Shown here: positions 17,239-25,890 of the stretch, piece by piece
How positions within the stretch are numbered: the stretch's first letter is position 1
Layout of the letters: every line of letters begins with the position of its first letter
NCBI RefSeq assembly: GCF_945952435.1
Contig: NZ_CAMFHZ010000004.1
Coordinates: 101,377 to 165,376, forward strand
Source: an uncultured Microbacterium sp.
GTDB lineage: Bacteria; Actinomycetota; Actinomycetes; Actinomycetales; Microbacteriaceae
Direction of reading: 5' to 3'
DNA: 64,000 nt
Program-made: the position numbers and the translations under genes
Notes under the pieces: model-generated
What the model saw: the letters and a program-made list of their open reading frames with translations, nothing else
Databases searched by the model: none
What the model was told of the DNA's origin: nothing

Positions 17239-18242
17239 TGCCCGAGGGCCATTCCGTCCACCGGATCGCGCGGCAGTTCGCTAGCAATTTCGTCGGGAAG
17301 CCCGTGGCGGCGTCCAGTCCTCAGGGACGCTTCGCCGAGGGCGCCGCGCTCCTCGACGGCCGCACGGTGGAGAGCGTGCACGCCGTCGGCAAGCAGATGT
17401 TCCTGGAGGCGGAGGGCGCTCTCTGGCTCCGTGTGCATCTGGGCCTCTACGGGGCATGGGACTTCTCCGGAGAGATCCTGGTCGATCCGACGATCGCCTC
17501 CGCGAACGGACGCATGGGGCAGACCAACCAGCGCGGGACCGACCTGAGCGAGCAGACGGCGATCCTGGACGACGCGGGCGAGAACTCGCTGTCCTCGATC
17601 GGCGCCCCCCGCAGGACCCGCGTGCATGTGCGCATGTCGGAGGCGACCAAGGGGCTCGCGGACGATGGCGCGGAGTGGCCGCCTCCGGTCGTGGGGCAGG
17701 TGCGGCTGCGGCTGCTGACCGACACGACCTGCGCCGATCTGCGCGGGCCGACTGCCTGCGTGCTGCAGACCACCGACGAGATGCTGGCGACGGTGGCGAA
17801 GCTCGGTCCCGATCCCCTCGTCGGCGACGCGGGCGAGGGCGAGGAGCGCTTCGTCGCGGCGGTGCGTCGGCGTGGCGTTCCGATCGCGCTGCTGCTCATG
17901 GACCAGGCGGTGGTGAGCGGGATCGGCAACGTCTACCGCGCGGAACTGCTGTTCCGGGCGCGACTGAACCCGCACACGCCGGGCCGGGATGTGCCGGAGG
18001 CGACCGTGCGCGCCCTCTGGCGCGACTGGGTCCGCCTCCTCGCGATCGGCGTGGAGACCGGGCAGATGATGACCATGGACGACCTGACGCCCGAGCAGTA
18101 CCGGGCCGCGATGGCGCATCGCGACGATCGGCACTGGGTCTACCACCGTGCAGGACTGCCGTGCCGGATCTGCGGCACGGACATCGTGCTCGAGGAGATC
18201 GGCGCCCGCAAGCTGTACTGGTGCCCCCGCTGCCAGGCGTGA
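17238..18242 (+). CDS. nei: Fpg/Nei family DNA glycosylase (endonuclease VIII-like)
   Basis: 334 residues. The mature N-terminus PEGHSVHRIA provides the catalytic Pro2 and Glu3; His after Glu-Gly places it with the Nei rather than the Fpg branch. The helix-two-turn-helix contains DQAVVSGIGNVYRAELLF. A C-terminal zinc finger shows CRICG and WCPRC. It excises oxidised pyrimidines and nicks the strand. An insertion at about residues 80-150 with basic residues is longer than in E. coli Nei. Translation is coupled to rpiB by TGATG. Confidence 0.94.
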   Translation: MPEGHSVHRIARQFASNFVGKPVAASSPQGRFAEGAALLDGRTVESVHAVGKQMFLEAEGALWLRVHLGLYGAWDFSGEILVDPTIASANGRMGQTNQRGTDLSEQTAILDDAGENSLSSIGAPRRTRVHVRMSEATKGLADDGAEWPPPVVGQVRLRLLTDTTCADLRGPTACVLQTTDEMLATVAKLGPDPLVGDAGEGEERFVAAVRRRGVPIALLLMDQAVVSGIGNVYRAELLFRARLNPHTPGRDVPEATVRALWRDWVRLLAIGVETGQMMTMDDLTPEQYRAAMAHRDDRHWVYHRAGLPCRICGTDIVLEEIGARKLYWCPRCQA

Positions 18243-18303
18243 CGGCGTCGATGCGCGCTCGGCCCCGCTCCGATGCGTCCCGTCTCTCTTCCCCCCTTGT
18301 GGC

Positions 18304-18466
18304 CGTTGAGCGAGCGCAGCGAGACGAAACGCGGTCTTCCCGGGGGTCGTTGAGCGAGTCTTCCCTCGGGGTCGTTGAGCGAGCGCAGCGAGACGAAACG
18401 CGGTGCGGTTCCGAGAGCGCGACGTCTCGTCTCGTTCGCCCCCGGCCTCCTGGCTCAACGAGCTCG
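18304..18466. repeat. Extragenic GTTGAGCGAG...GACGAAACG repeat cluster
   Basis: Two 31-bp copies, identical to each other, occur at 18304-18334 and 18373-18403. Each begins CGTTGAGCGAGCG and ends GAGACGAAACGCGG. A truncated copy (CGTTGAGCGAG) is at 18348-18358. An inverted, diverged copy (CGTCTCGTCTCG...GCTCAACGA) lies at 18423-18462. The cluster fills the gap between the Nei gene and the PaiB-like gene. The same core recurs at 63764-64000. It has no coding sense and no CRISPR-like spacing. Confidence 0.9.
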
Positions 18467-18493
18467 GCGGCGGAGGGATCCTAAGCTGGTTCC

Positions 18494-19144
18494 ATGCGTC
18501 AGAACCCGAGCTTCGCCCTCACCGATCTCGCCGAGATCCGCCGCGTGATCGCGGAGAACCCCTGGGCGACGCTCGTCGGGCGGGACGCGGACGGCATGAC
18601 GGCCTCGCACTACGCGGTGCTGCTCGACCCCGATCGTGACGACCTGTCGATCGTGGCGCACGTCGGACGTCCCGATGATCTCGTGCTCGGGCTGGGGGAG
18701 CAGGAGCTGCTGGTCGTCTTCCAGGGGCCTCACGGCTACATCTCCCCGGGCTGGTACGGCGACGTCGCCGCGGTACCCACGTGGAACTACGTCGCCGTGC
18801 ACCTCTCCGGCGTCCCGCAGCTGCTGGACTCCGCGGAGAACCTGCGCGTGCTCGACCACCTCGTCGCGCACTTCGAGGCGCCCCGGGACGACCCGCGTGG
18901 CATGTGGACGCCCCCGAACGACGAGGCGTTCGTCCGACGGATGGAGGCGGGGACGATCGGCTTCCGATTGACGCCCACCCGGGTCGTCGCCAAGCGCAAG
19001 CTCAGCCAGAACAAGGCCGACGACGTGATCGAGAACGTCATCCTGAATCTGCGGGGCGACGGCGTCTACGCTGACGGCAGGTTGGCCGACGAGATGCAGC
19101 GCGCGCACGACGCCCGCCTCGCTGCGCGGGGGATCGGGGCGTGA
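18494..19144 (+). CDS. PaiB-type FMN-binding split-barrel protein
   Basis: 216 residues. It matches the PaiB/FMN-binding negative regulator family: NPWATLVGRDADGMTASHYAVLL at the start, HVGRPDDL, the very conserved GPHGYISPGWY and VPTWNYVAVHLSG, and a C-terminal KLSQNKADDVIENVI. B. subtilis PaiB represses sporulation and protease genes, but most homologues are uncharacterised flavin-binding proteins. TAAGCT (18482-18487) is 6 nt before the ATG, so it is leaderless. The stop overlaps the amidohydrolase GTG (GTGA). Confidence 0.92.
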   Translation: MRQNPSFALTDLAEIRRVIAENPWATLVGRDADGMTASHYAVLLDPDRDDLSIVAHVGRPDDLVLGLGEQELLVVFQGPHGYISPGWYGDVAAVPTWNYVAVHLSGVPQLLDSAENLRVLDHLVAHFEAPRDDPRGMWTPPNDEAFVRRMEAGTIGFRLTPTRVVAKRKLSQNKADDVIENVILNLRGDGVYADGRLADEMQRAHDARLAARGIGA

Positions 19145-20646
19145 CCGCGGGGATCGGGTCGGATGTCACGGTCATCCGGGGTGCGCGCATCGCCACCGGC
19201 GCCCGGCGTCTGCTGGCGATCGACGGTCCCGTCGACGTGACGGTGCAGGCGGGGCGGATCGCCGACGTCGCGCCTGCCGGCGCGCTGCGTGTCGAGGGGG
19301 AGACGCTCGACGGAGACGGCGCCTGGCTGCTCCCCGGGCTCTGGGATCATCACGTGCACACCGTGCAATGGGCGCTCGCGGCGCAGCGCGTCGACCTCTC
19401 AGGCGCCGGCAGCGCCGCGGAGGCGGCCGCGCTCATGGCCGGGGCGCCGGTTCTCGGGGACGGACGCCGCGTCGGAGCGGGATTCCGGGACGTGCGCTGG
19501 GGGGACCGCCCTGACCTCGCGATGCTCGACGAGCGCACCGGTGAGACCCCGACCTACCTCATCAACGCCGACGTGCACAGCGTGTGGATGAACGGCGCGG
19601 CCTTCCGTCGGGAGGGGTTCGCGGCGCCGACCGACGGAGTGCTCCGCGAGGAGGATGCGTTCGAGATCTCCCGTCGACTCAACGCGGCCGATCACGGCGT
19701 CGCCGACGCCGCCGTGGCCGCAGCGGCGCGCCGTGCCGCCGCGCGGGGAGTGGTCGGACTCGTCGACTTCGACATGGCCTGGAACGCCGAGGCGTGGGCG
19801 CGCCGGCTCGGGGCGGGCTTCGACAGCCACCGGGTCGAGTTCGCGGTCTACCCGCACGATCTGGATCGCGCGATCTCCGAAGGCCTCGTGACGGGGGACC
19901 CGATCCCCGAGGATCCGCACGGTCTCGTCCGGATGGGGCCGCTGAAGATCATCTCGGACGGTTCCCTGGGCACGCGCACCGCCGCCGTGAGCCACGGCTA
20001 CGCCGACGACCCGCACAACCACGGCGTGATGACCGTGTCGCCGGCGCGGTTGCAGGAGCTCCTGCTGCGCGCGACGGGTGCGGGACTCGGGATCGCGCTG
20101 CACGCGATCGGCGACACCGCCGTGACCGCGGCGCTCGACGCGTTCACGCTCACGGGGGCGCGGGGCACGATCGAGCACGCTCAGCTCGTGCGGCACGGCG
20201 ACCTCGCGCGGTTCGCCCGACTGGGGGTCGCGGCGAGCGTCCAGCCGCAGCACGCCCTCGACGATCGCGATGCGGCCGACGAGCTCTGGGCGGATCAGAC
20301 GGCGCTCGTGTATCCGCTGGCATCCCTGCATCGCGCCGGGGCCACGCTCCGTTTCGGATCCGACGCCCCGGTCGCCGCGCTCGATCCCTGGCACGCGATC
20401 TCCGCCGCCGTGCACCGCACGGACGACGGTCGTGCGCCGTGGCGTCCGGAGGAGCGTCTGGATGCGGCGACGGCGATCGCGGCCAGCACGCACGGCGGGA
20501 CGACCGGAGAGGCGGACGTCCTGCCCGGCGGCGCGGCCGACCTCGTGCTCGTCGACGCGGATCCGTCCGCCGCCGATGCCGCCACCCTGCGTCGCATGCC
20601 CGTCCGGGCGACGCTGGTCGGCGGACGGCTGACGCACCTGGGCTGA
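19141..20646 (+). CDS. Amidohydrolase family 3 protein (YtcJ-like)
   Basis: 501 residues. Metal-site motif LLPGLWDHHVHT (about 62-73), then MGPLKIISDGSLGTRTA in mid-protein, LHAIGDTA with a further His, GTIEHAQLV, and VQPQHALDDRD. SDAPVAALDPWHAI carries the last metal-binding Asp. These belong to the amidohydrolase-3 group; the substrate is unknown. Its GTG overlaps the PaiB-like gene as GTGA, so the pair is one operon. It ends in a 17-bp-arm hairpin. Confidence 0.93.
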   Translation: MTAGIGSDVTVIRGARIATGARRLLAIDGPVDVTVQAGRIADVAPAGALRVEGETLDGDGAWLLPGLWDHHVHTVQWALAAQRVDLSGAGSAAEAAALMAGAPVLGDGRRVGAGFRDVRWGDRPDLAMLDERTGETPTYLINADVHSVWMNGAAFRREGFAAPTDGVLREEDAFEISRRLNAADHGVADAAVAAAARRAAARGVVGLVDFDMAWNAEAWARRLGAGFDSHRVEFAVYPHDLDRAISEGLVTGDPIPEDPHGLVRMGPLKIISDGSLGTRTAAVSHGYADDPHNHGVMTVSPARLQELLLRATGAGLGIALHAIGDTAVTAALDAFTLTGARGTIEHAQLVRHGDLARFARLGVAASVQPQHALDDRDAADELWADQTALVYPLASLHRAGATLRFGSDAPVAALDPWHAISAAVHRTDDGRAPWRPEERLDAATAIAASTHGGTTGEADVLPGGAADLVLVDADPSAADAATLRRMPVRATLVGGRLTHLG

Positions 20647-20662
20647 ACCTCGCCGGAGACGA

Positions 20663-20697
20663 CGAAGGCGCCCGACCGCTGCGGTCGGGCGCCTTCG
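20663..20697. terminator. Bidirectional terminator between amidohydrolase and dps
   Basis: The arms CGAAGGCGCCCGACCGC and GCGGTCGGGCGCCTTCG are perfectly complementary (17 bp) around a single T. The hairpin sits between two convergent genes and can serve both. Confidence 0.9.
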
Positions 20698-20703
20698 AAC
20701 GGG

Positions 20704-21189
20704 TCAGGCCGCGATGTGCGACACGAGGAACCAGCGGTCCTTCTCGAGGCCGCGCTGGATCTCGATCGCGACGTCCTGGCTGGTGAGGTCGATCTCGTCG
20801 AGGCCCTCGACAGCGGCCTTGACGTGGGCGATGACCTCGTCGATGTCCGCGATCACGGCCCGGACGAGCTCGTCCGACTTCGTGAAGCCGGCGGGGACGT
20901 GGGTGGCGCCGACCTTCTCGGCGACCGTCGACAGGCGGGCATCGATCGGCAGGCCGAGGGCGACGATGCGCTCCGCGGCGGTGTCGGCGAAGTCGCCGGC
21001 GTGCTCCACGATCGTGTCGAGCAGCTCGTGCACGCCCACGAAGTTGGCCCCGCGCACGTGCCAGTGCGCCTGCTTGCCGTTGACCGTGAGGGCTTCGAGG
21101 CCGAGCACGACAGGAGTCAGGAACTGGGCCGCCCCCGCGGCGACGGTCGGGTCGACGGAGGTGGCGGTGGTGGTCTCAGCATTGCTCAT
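20704..21189 (-). CDS. dps: Dps family DNA-binding ferritin-like protein
   Basis: 161 residues. A four-helix ferritin-like domain: the ferroxidase motif KQAHWHVRGANFVGVHELLD (about 39-58) and the EHAGDFADTAAERI stretch hold the intersubunit iron ligands. The N-terminal tail is short and not lysine-rich, so DNA binding may be weak. Dps stores iron and protects DNA from peroxide. GAGGAGACTCC precedes the ATG. The upstream region has two partial DtxR/IdeR-like sites (21218-21228 and 21263-21281), which would fit iron control. Confidence 0.96.
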   Translation of the reverse strand: MSNAETTTATSVDPTVAAGAAQFLTPVVLGLEALTVNGKQAHWHVRGANFVGVHELLDTIVEHAGDFADTAAERIVALGLPIDARLSTVAEKVGATHVPAGFTKSDELVRAVIADIDEVIAHVKAAVEGLDEIDLTSQDVAIEIQRGLEKDRWFLVSHIAA

Positions 21190-21217
21190 GGAGTCTCCTC
21201 GAGTCGTCGGAACGTGT

Positions 21218-21281
21218 GGCTTACCTCAACGTTACTCGGCAGGTTTTGTTCCGCAAGCAAGCTGAGGCAACGCTAACTCGC
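21218..21281. promoter_or_regulatory. Two partial DtxR/IdeR-like boxes upstream of dps
   Basis: On the minus strand 21228-21218 reads TGAGGTAAGCC, close to the left half of the DtxR consensus (TWAGGTWAGSCT). On the plus strand 21263-21281 starts TGAGGCAACGCTAAC and matches about 12 of 19 consensus positions by eye. They lie 29-92 nt before the dps start. A match by eye only. Confidence 0.35.
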
Positions 21282-21380
21282 AGGTCACGGGCTGTTTCGG
21301 TGAGCCTCGCCTCAGACCTCGGCCGCGCGGGTCCGCGTGGGCGATCGGGCCGGAACAGGGATCCGGGATAGGTTCGTCTG

Positions 21381-23489
21381 GTGGCATCTGCAGGCAACAT
21401 CTCCCGAGCGGCGCTGCGCGGCTCCCGTACGTCCGCGGCGGCCAAGGTCGGCTCCGGCTTCATCCCGCACGTGCAGGGTCTGCGCGCGATCGCCGTGCTC
21501 GCGGTCGTGCTCTACCACTTCTGGCCGGGCAGGCTCACCGGCGGGTATGTCGGCGTCGACATCTTCTTCGTCATCTCGGGCTTCCTCATCACCGCGCATC
21601 TGGCCCGTGAGCTGACATCCACGGGCTCGGTGAAGCTCGGGCAGTTCTGGGCCCGACGTGCCCGTCGCCTGCTGCCCGCCTCGCTGCTCGTGCTGCTGTT
21701 CTGCGCGATCGTCGCGGCGATCCCCGTGCTCTCCCCGCTCTCGCAGCTCCCGGCCGAGCTCAAGGAGATCGTCGCCTCGACGTTCTACGTGGAGAACTGG
21801 TATCTCGCCCTCGACTCCGCCGACTACCTCGCCCACTCGGGCGACCCGACCATGGTGCAGCACTACTGGTCGCTCTCGCTCGAGGAGCAGTTCTACATGC
21901 TCTGGCCGCTCATCATGCTGCTGGCGGCATGGATCGCGGTCAAGTTCTTCCGCGGGTCGCGCCTGCGCGCCGCCGCCGTGGCGATCGGCGTGGTCTCCAT
22001 CGCGTCCTTCGTCTTCTGCGTCGTCTTCACCCTGACCAATCCCGCGCCGGCCTACTTCGTGACGTTCGGTCGGATGTGGCAGTTCGGGGTCGGTGCGCTG
22101 CTCGCGCTCGTCCCGCGACTGCGGATCCGCAACGCGGTCGGGAGCTTCGTGCTCGGCTGGCTCGGCATCATCGTGCTGCTGGTCGTGATCTACCGCTTCG
22201 ACGGGCAGACGCCGTTCCCCGGCTACATGGCCGCCCTTCCCACGCTCGCGGCGGGCGCCGTGATCGCCGCCTCCAACACCGATCGCTGGTGGTACCCGAC
22301 ACGGATTCTCGCCATCCGGCCGATGCGGTTCACGGGAGACATCTCGTACAGCCTCTATCTGTGGCACTGGCCGCTCATCATCATCGCGCCCTCCGTGCCG
22401 TTCTGGGGGCTCACGATCTACCATCGTGTCGCGCTCGTCGCGATCTGCTTCGTGCTCGCCTGGCTCACCAAGCGCTTCGTTGAGGATCCGGTGCGCACCT
22501 GGAAGCCCCTCACGGCGCGTCGTCCCAGGGTCTCGCTGTGGGCGGCACTGGCCGCGATGGTCGTCGTCGCCGGTGTGGCCGGCGGCGGATGGGTCGCGAA
22601 CGCGTCGACGTACGACGAGGGCGTGCAGGCGATCGCGCAGCTCCGCGCGGATCCGCCTCCCTGCTTCGGCGCCGCGGTCGTGCTCGACGCGTCCTGCGCG
22701 GGGACGAAGACGGCCGAGATCCTGCCCGCTCCTGGCTTCGCCGGGGTGGACCGTCCGAGCGAGTCCGAGTGCTTCGTCCAGCTCAACGACGCCCGGGCGA
22801 CCTCGTGCGAGTTCGGGTCGAAGGATCCGTCGGCGAAGCAGGTCGCGCTCATCGGCGACAGCCACGCCTTCCAGCTGCTTACGACCTTCCAGGGCATCGC
22901 CGAGCGCGAGGGGTGGCATCTCACGACGTACTTCAAGGGCGCGTGTCCGTGGAACACGACGCCGCTGAGCACCGGCGGGGCGTTCGGCGATGCGTGCACG
23001 CAGTACCGTCAGGCGGTCGCCCAGGAACTCGACAAGAAGCACTTCGACGTGATCTTCACGGCTGCGCTGTCCACGACGCCCTATTCGGCGGCGGGACACG
23101 ACTCCGTAAGGGATGCGGCGGTCGCGGGCTATCGCGAGGCGTGGCGGATGCAGACCGCGAAGGGGACGCCGATCGTCACGGTCGTCGACAACCCCGTCTG
23201 GGAGACCGATCCGAACAAGTGCCTGCGCACCCGCGCGCAGAGCGCCTGCGTCGGAGCGCGCGCCGACGTGCTCACCGCGAAGGACCCGCTGCGGGAGGCC
23301 GCGGCGGGGGAGAAGGGCGTCACCCTGCTCGACTTCACCCGGGTGTTCTGCGACGACGAGACCTGTCGCACGGTCGTGGGCGGTGCCAACATCTACCGCG
23401 ATCAGGACCATCTCACCGTGACCTTCGCCAATTCCCTCGCCCCGCAGTACACGGCGGCGCTCAAGGCCGCGATGGGTCTGACCGGCTGA
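21381..23489 (+). CDS. OafA/YrhL-type acyltransferase with SGNH domain
   Basis: 702 residues. The N-terminal half (about 30-390) is an acyltransferase-3 membrane domain with some ten segments: VQGLRAIAVLAVVLYHF, GGYVGVDIFFVISGFLIT and QHYWSLSLEEQFY (the catalytic His and Glu motifs). The C-terminal half is extracellular and has IGDSHAFQL, the SGNH hydrolase Ser block. Such fusions O-acetylate surface polysaccharide, lipid or peptidoglycan. GTG 21381 follows TAGGTT (21369-21374) by 6 nt, so it is leaderless. Confidence 0.95.
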   Translation: MASAGNISRAALRGSRTSAAAKVGSGFIPHVQGLRAIAVLAVVLYHFWPGRLTGGYVGVDIFFVISGFLITAHLARELTSTGSVKLGQFWARRARRLLPASLLVLLFCAIVAAIPVLSPLSQLPAELKEIVASTFYVENWYLALDSADYLAHSGDPTMVQHYWSLSLEEQFYMLWPLIMLLAAWIAVKFFRGSRLRAAAVAIGVVSIASFVFCVVFTLTNPAPAYFVTFGRMWQFGVGALLALVPRLRIRNAVGSFVLGWLGIIVLLVVIYRFDGQTPFPGYMAALPTLAAGAVIAASNTDRWWYPTRILAIRPMRFTGDISYSLYLWHWPLIIIAPSVPFWGLTIYHRVALVAICFVLAWLTKRFVEDPVRTWKPLTARRPRVSLWAALAAMVVVAGVAGGGWVANASTYDEGVQAIAQLRADPPPCFGAAVVLDASCAGTKTAEILPAPGFAGVDRPSESECFVQLNDARATSCEFGSKDPSAKQVALIGDSHAFQLLTTFQGIAEREGWHLTTYFKGACPWNTTPLSTGGAFGDACTQYRQAVAQELDKKHFDVIFTAALSTTPYSAAGHDSVRDAAVAGYREAWRMQTAKGTPIVTVVDNPVWETDPNKCLRTRAQSACVGARADVLTAKDPLREAAAGEKGVTLLDFTRVFCDDETCRTVVGGANIYRDQDHLTVTFANSLAPQYTAALKAAMGLTG

Positions 23490-23517
23490 CCGGGCCTGCG
23501 CTCGTTAGAGTCGGAGG

Positions 23518-24048
23518 ATGAGCGACGACGCCACGATCCTGTCCCTGCCCGGACGCACCCCGCGGATCCACGAGACCGCCTTCCTCGCGACCGGCGCGCG
23601 CGTCGTCGGCGGGGTGACGATCGGGGAGGGATCGAGCGTCTGGTACAACGCGGTGCTGCGGGCCGATTCCGACGCCATCACGATCGGCGAGGGCAGCAAC
23701 GTGCAGGACAACGTCTCGGTGCACGTGGATCAGGGACACCCCGTGTGGATCGGTCGTGACGTCTCCGTCGGGCACAACGCGGTCGTGCACGGCTGCCGTA
23801 TCGGCGACGGCTCGCTCATCGGCATGGGCGCGGTCGTGCTGTCGGGTGCGGTGATCGGATCCGAGTGCCTCATCGCCGGGGGCGCGCTCGTTCTCGGCGG
23901 CACGGAGGTGCCCGACGGTTCGCTCGTCGCCGGCGTCCCCGGGAAGGTGCGGCGCGCACTGACCGCGGAGGAGCGGCAGAAACTGAGGGAGAACGCGCGG
24001 ATCTACCGCGAGCACACGCGCACCCACCGCGGCGCGGAGCCGGACTGA
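23518..24048 (+). CDS. Gamma-class carbonic anhydrase family protein
   Basis: 176 residues of left-handed beta-helix hexapeptide repeats. SSVWYNAVLRAD, NVQDNVSVHVD and VGHNAVVHGC carry the metal-binding histidines of the gamma-CA/CaiE-PaaY-like family. Members bind Zn or Fe; carbonic anhydrase activity varies. TAGAGT (23506-23511) is 6 nt before the ATG and those 6 nt (cggagg) could also act as an SD if transcription began earlier. Stands alone before tRNA-Met. Confidence 0.93.
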   Translation: MSDDATILSLPGRTPRIHETAFLATGARVVGGVTIGEGSSVWYNAVLRADSDAITIGEGSNVQDNVSVHVDQGHPVWIGRDVSVGHNAVVHGCRIGDGSLIGMGAVVLSGAVIGSECLIAGGALVLGGTEVPDGSLVAGVPGKVRRALTAEERQKLRENARIYREHTRTHRGAEPD

Positions 24049-24063
24049 GCCGCAGTCGTCACG

Positions 24064-24137
24064 TGGGGCGGGCGGGACTTGAACCCGCGATCGTTGGGTT
24101 ATGAGCCCACTGCCTTCACCAGCTTGGCCACCGCCCC
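24064..24137 (-). tRNA. tRNA-Met (CAT), elongator type
   Basis: A 74-nt cloverleaf on the minus strand. The anticodon stem TGGG/CCCA encloses CTCATAA, giving CAT. The acceptor GGGGCGG/CCGCCCC has a paired G1:C72, which rules out the initiator, followed by discriminator A. A CAT anticodon could also be tRNA-Ile2 after lysidine modification; elongator Met is preferred. CCA is not encoded. Confidence 0.88.
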
Positions 24138-24345
24138 GGACTTCCGAGGATACCGGTGCGCGGGCGCCCCTCCGACCGCGAGCGCGCGGTCTCGGCGCCG
24201 TCTCGGCGCTTCGTGGGCCGATATCGCCGTGCTCCTGGACCCTGCACAGAACGCCGCGTGGCGTCAAGCCCCTCTTCGTCGGTCGTACCGCTCGATACCG
24301 TGAACCGTGCCCTCACATCCGTGAACGGCACGGAAGGAGTCCGTC

Positions 24346-24510
24346 ATGAACATCCTCTTCATCGTCATCGTCGTGATCGCCATCATCCTGGCCATCACCG
24401 GTGGCTTTGTGCAGTCGCTCAACTTCCTGCTCTGGGTGGGTCTGATCCTCCTGGTCCTGGCCGTGATCGCCTGGCTGATCCGGTCCATGACCGGGCGCCG
24501 CACCCCCTGA
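24346..24510 (+). CDS. Small hydrophobic membrane protein (54 aa)
   Basis: A 54-residue product made of two membrane segments (about 3-18 and 28-45) joined by GGFVQSLN and closed by a short basic tail SMTGRRTP. GGAAGGAG lies 6 nt before the ATG, a strong RBS, and a terminator follows. The positive-inside rule places the C-terminus in the cytoplasm. Proteins of this pattern are common stress-related small membrane proteins in actinobacteria, but I can assign no function. Confidence 0.85.
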   Translation: MNILFIVIVVIAIILAITGGFVQSLNFLLWVGLILLVLAVIAWLIRSMTGRRTP

Positions 24511-24555
24511 CAGCAGGCGGAGGGAGAGGCGCGTCGTCCCCAGCGGACGCGCCGG

Positions 24556-24584
24556 AGGGCGACGGTCGGGCAGGCCGTCGCCCT
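24556..24584 (+). terminator. Terminator after the 54-aa membrane protein
   Basis: AGGGCGACGG and CCGTCGCCCT form a 10-bp stem with a 9-nt loop, followed by CTTCTC. It is also usable by the opposing S33 hydrolase gene. Confidence 0.75.
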
Positions 24585-24627
24585 CTTCTCGTCCTCGCGT
24601 CGGATTCCGGCTCGTCCCCGCCGAGGT

Positions 24628-25890
24628 TCAGCGGATCCGGCGATCAGTGGCGAGCGCGATGAGACGCTCGAGCACGCGTCCGGTGCGCAGGCCGTTGTGC
24701 TCGTGCTCGTTGGTGATCCAGAGCCGTACGTCCGGCAGCAGCTCCGCGGTCTCCAGCGAATACTCCAGCGGGACGTACACGTCGTTCACGTAGACGCTCG
24801 CTGCGCCGCGGGCGCCGGAGGAGGCCACCGCGGCGGGGTCGTAGATCGTCGGCCACGCGTGATCCGCGAGGGCCAGGGTCACATCGCGCCAGGGCTGGAA
24901 TGCGGGGACGGTGCGCGTCCACTCCTCGCGCACGTGCTCCCCGGTGAAGAGCGTCGCGTCCTCGGCGAAGTCGGCGGGCTCCACGCGTTCCGCCGCCCAC
25001 CGCGTGGCATGTCCGTTCGCATAGCTCGACTCGTGGAAGACGAAGTACAGCGGGTTGCGCCCGCCGAACGGCATCGCCGCGGCGAGGTCGTAGCGGAAGG
25101 CCTGCGACGTCGGATCCTGCTCCAGCAGCTGCCACAGCGTCTGCCAGCCGTCGTCGGTCCCCAACGCGGATCCGGCGGAGCGCAGGCGTGAGCGGGAGAC
25201 GACCTCGCCGCTGGGCAGCACGATCCCTCCCGCGTCGGCGAGGTCGACCAGGCGGCGCATCCGATGCCGGTGCTCGGGGAAGCGCCGGTAATAGCGCTCC
25301 GAGGCGGCGCGCATCTTGTCGTAGCAGAGCGCGTAGACCTCGTCGGGGGATCGGGTGAGCGTGCTCAGCCCGCCCGTGATGTAGACGCGATCCAGGGAGG
25401 AGGCATCGGTCGAGAGATAGGCGAGCGTCGTGAACCCTCCGAACGACTGGCCGAGCACGTTCCAGGTCGCTGCGCCGAGGTGTTCCCGCATCGCCTCGCA
25501 GTCGCGCACGATCGCGTCGGCACGGAGGTGGGTGAGATGCTCTGCGACCGCCTCCGTGCCGTTCTCGAGAATCCCGTCTCCCACGGGGGTCGAACGACCG
25601 GTGCCCCGCTGATCGAGCATCACGACCCGGTACTCGGCGAGGGCCTGGTCCAGCCAGGACGGCGAGCCGGGGCTGTGGAACGCCCGGGGCGCCTCCGATC
25701 CCGGACCGCCCTGCAGGAACACGAGATAGGGCAGGTCCTCGCCTCCGGGGCGGGTCACGACGGAGGCGAACACGTCGATCGTCCGCGGATCCGTGGGATC
25801 CGACCAGACCAGCGGCACGGTCAGCGTGTGCTCTTCGAGCACCAGGTCCATCATCCGGCGGCGCAGCACCGGCTTCGCGATCACGGCCAT
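24628..25890 (-). CDS. Alpha/beta hydrolase, proline iminopeptidase-like (S33)
   Basis: 420 residues. The oxyanion block YLVFLQGGPGSEAPR and the nucleophile elbow LGQSFGGF (Ser) are followed by a cap domain and a late NEHEHNGLR segment that should hold the catalytic His. This is the prolyl aminopeptidase/S33 layout. Proline iminopeptidases cleave N-terminal Pro from peptides; specificity here is unproven. The ATG overlaps the TGA of the upstream DUF262 gene by one base (TGATG), so the two are translationally coupled. Confidence 0.9.
   Translation of the reverse strand: MAVIAKPVLRRRMMDLVLEEHTLTVPLVWSDPTDPRTIDVFASVVTRPGGEDLPYLVFLQGGPGSEAPRAFHSPGSPSWLDQALAEYRVVMLDQRGTGRSTPVGDGILENGTEAVAEHLTHLRADAIVRDCEAMREHLGAATWNVLGQSFGGFTTLAYLSTDASSLDRVYITGGLSTLTRSPDEVYALCYDKMRAASERYYRRFPEHRHRMRRLVDLADAGGIVLPSGEVVSRSRLRSAGSALGTDDGWQTLWQLLEQDPTSQAFRYDLAAAMPFGGRNPLYFVFHESSYANGHATRWAAERVEPADFAEDATLFTGEHVREEWTRTVPAFQPWRDVTLALADHAWPTIYDPAAVASSGARGAASVYVNDVYVPLEYSLETAELLPDVRLWITNEHEHNGLRTGRVLERLIALATDRRIR

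Noticed and set aside
18304..18466. CRISPR array
   Set aside because: Only two full copies, no regular spacers, inverted copies present and no cas gene in the window.
21312..23411. A 699-codon minus-strand frame opposite the OafA-like gene
   Set aside because: A Glu/His/Arg/Asp-rich composition with no recognisable fold; the plus-strand acyltransferase explains the region.
24064..24137. Initiator tRNA-fMet
   Set aside because: Position 1:72 is a G:C pair; the initiator has an unpaired 1:72.
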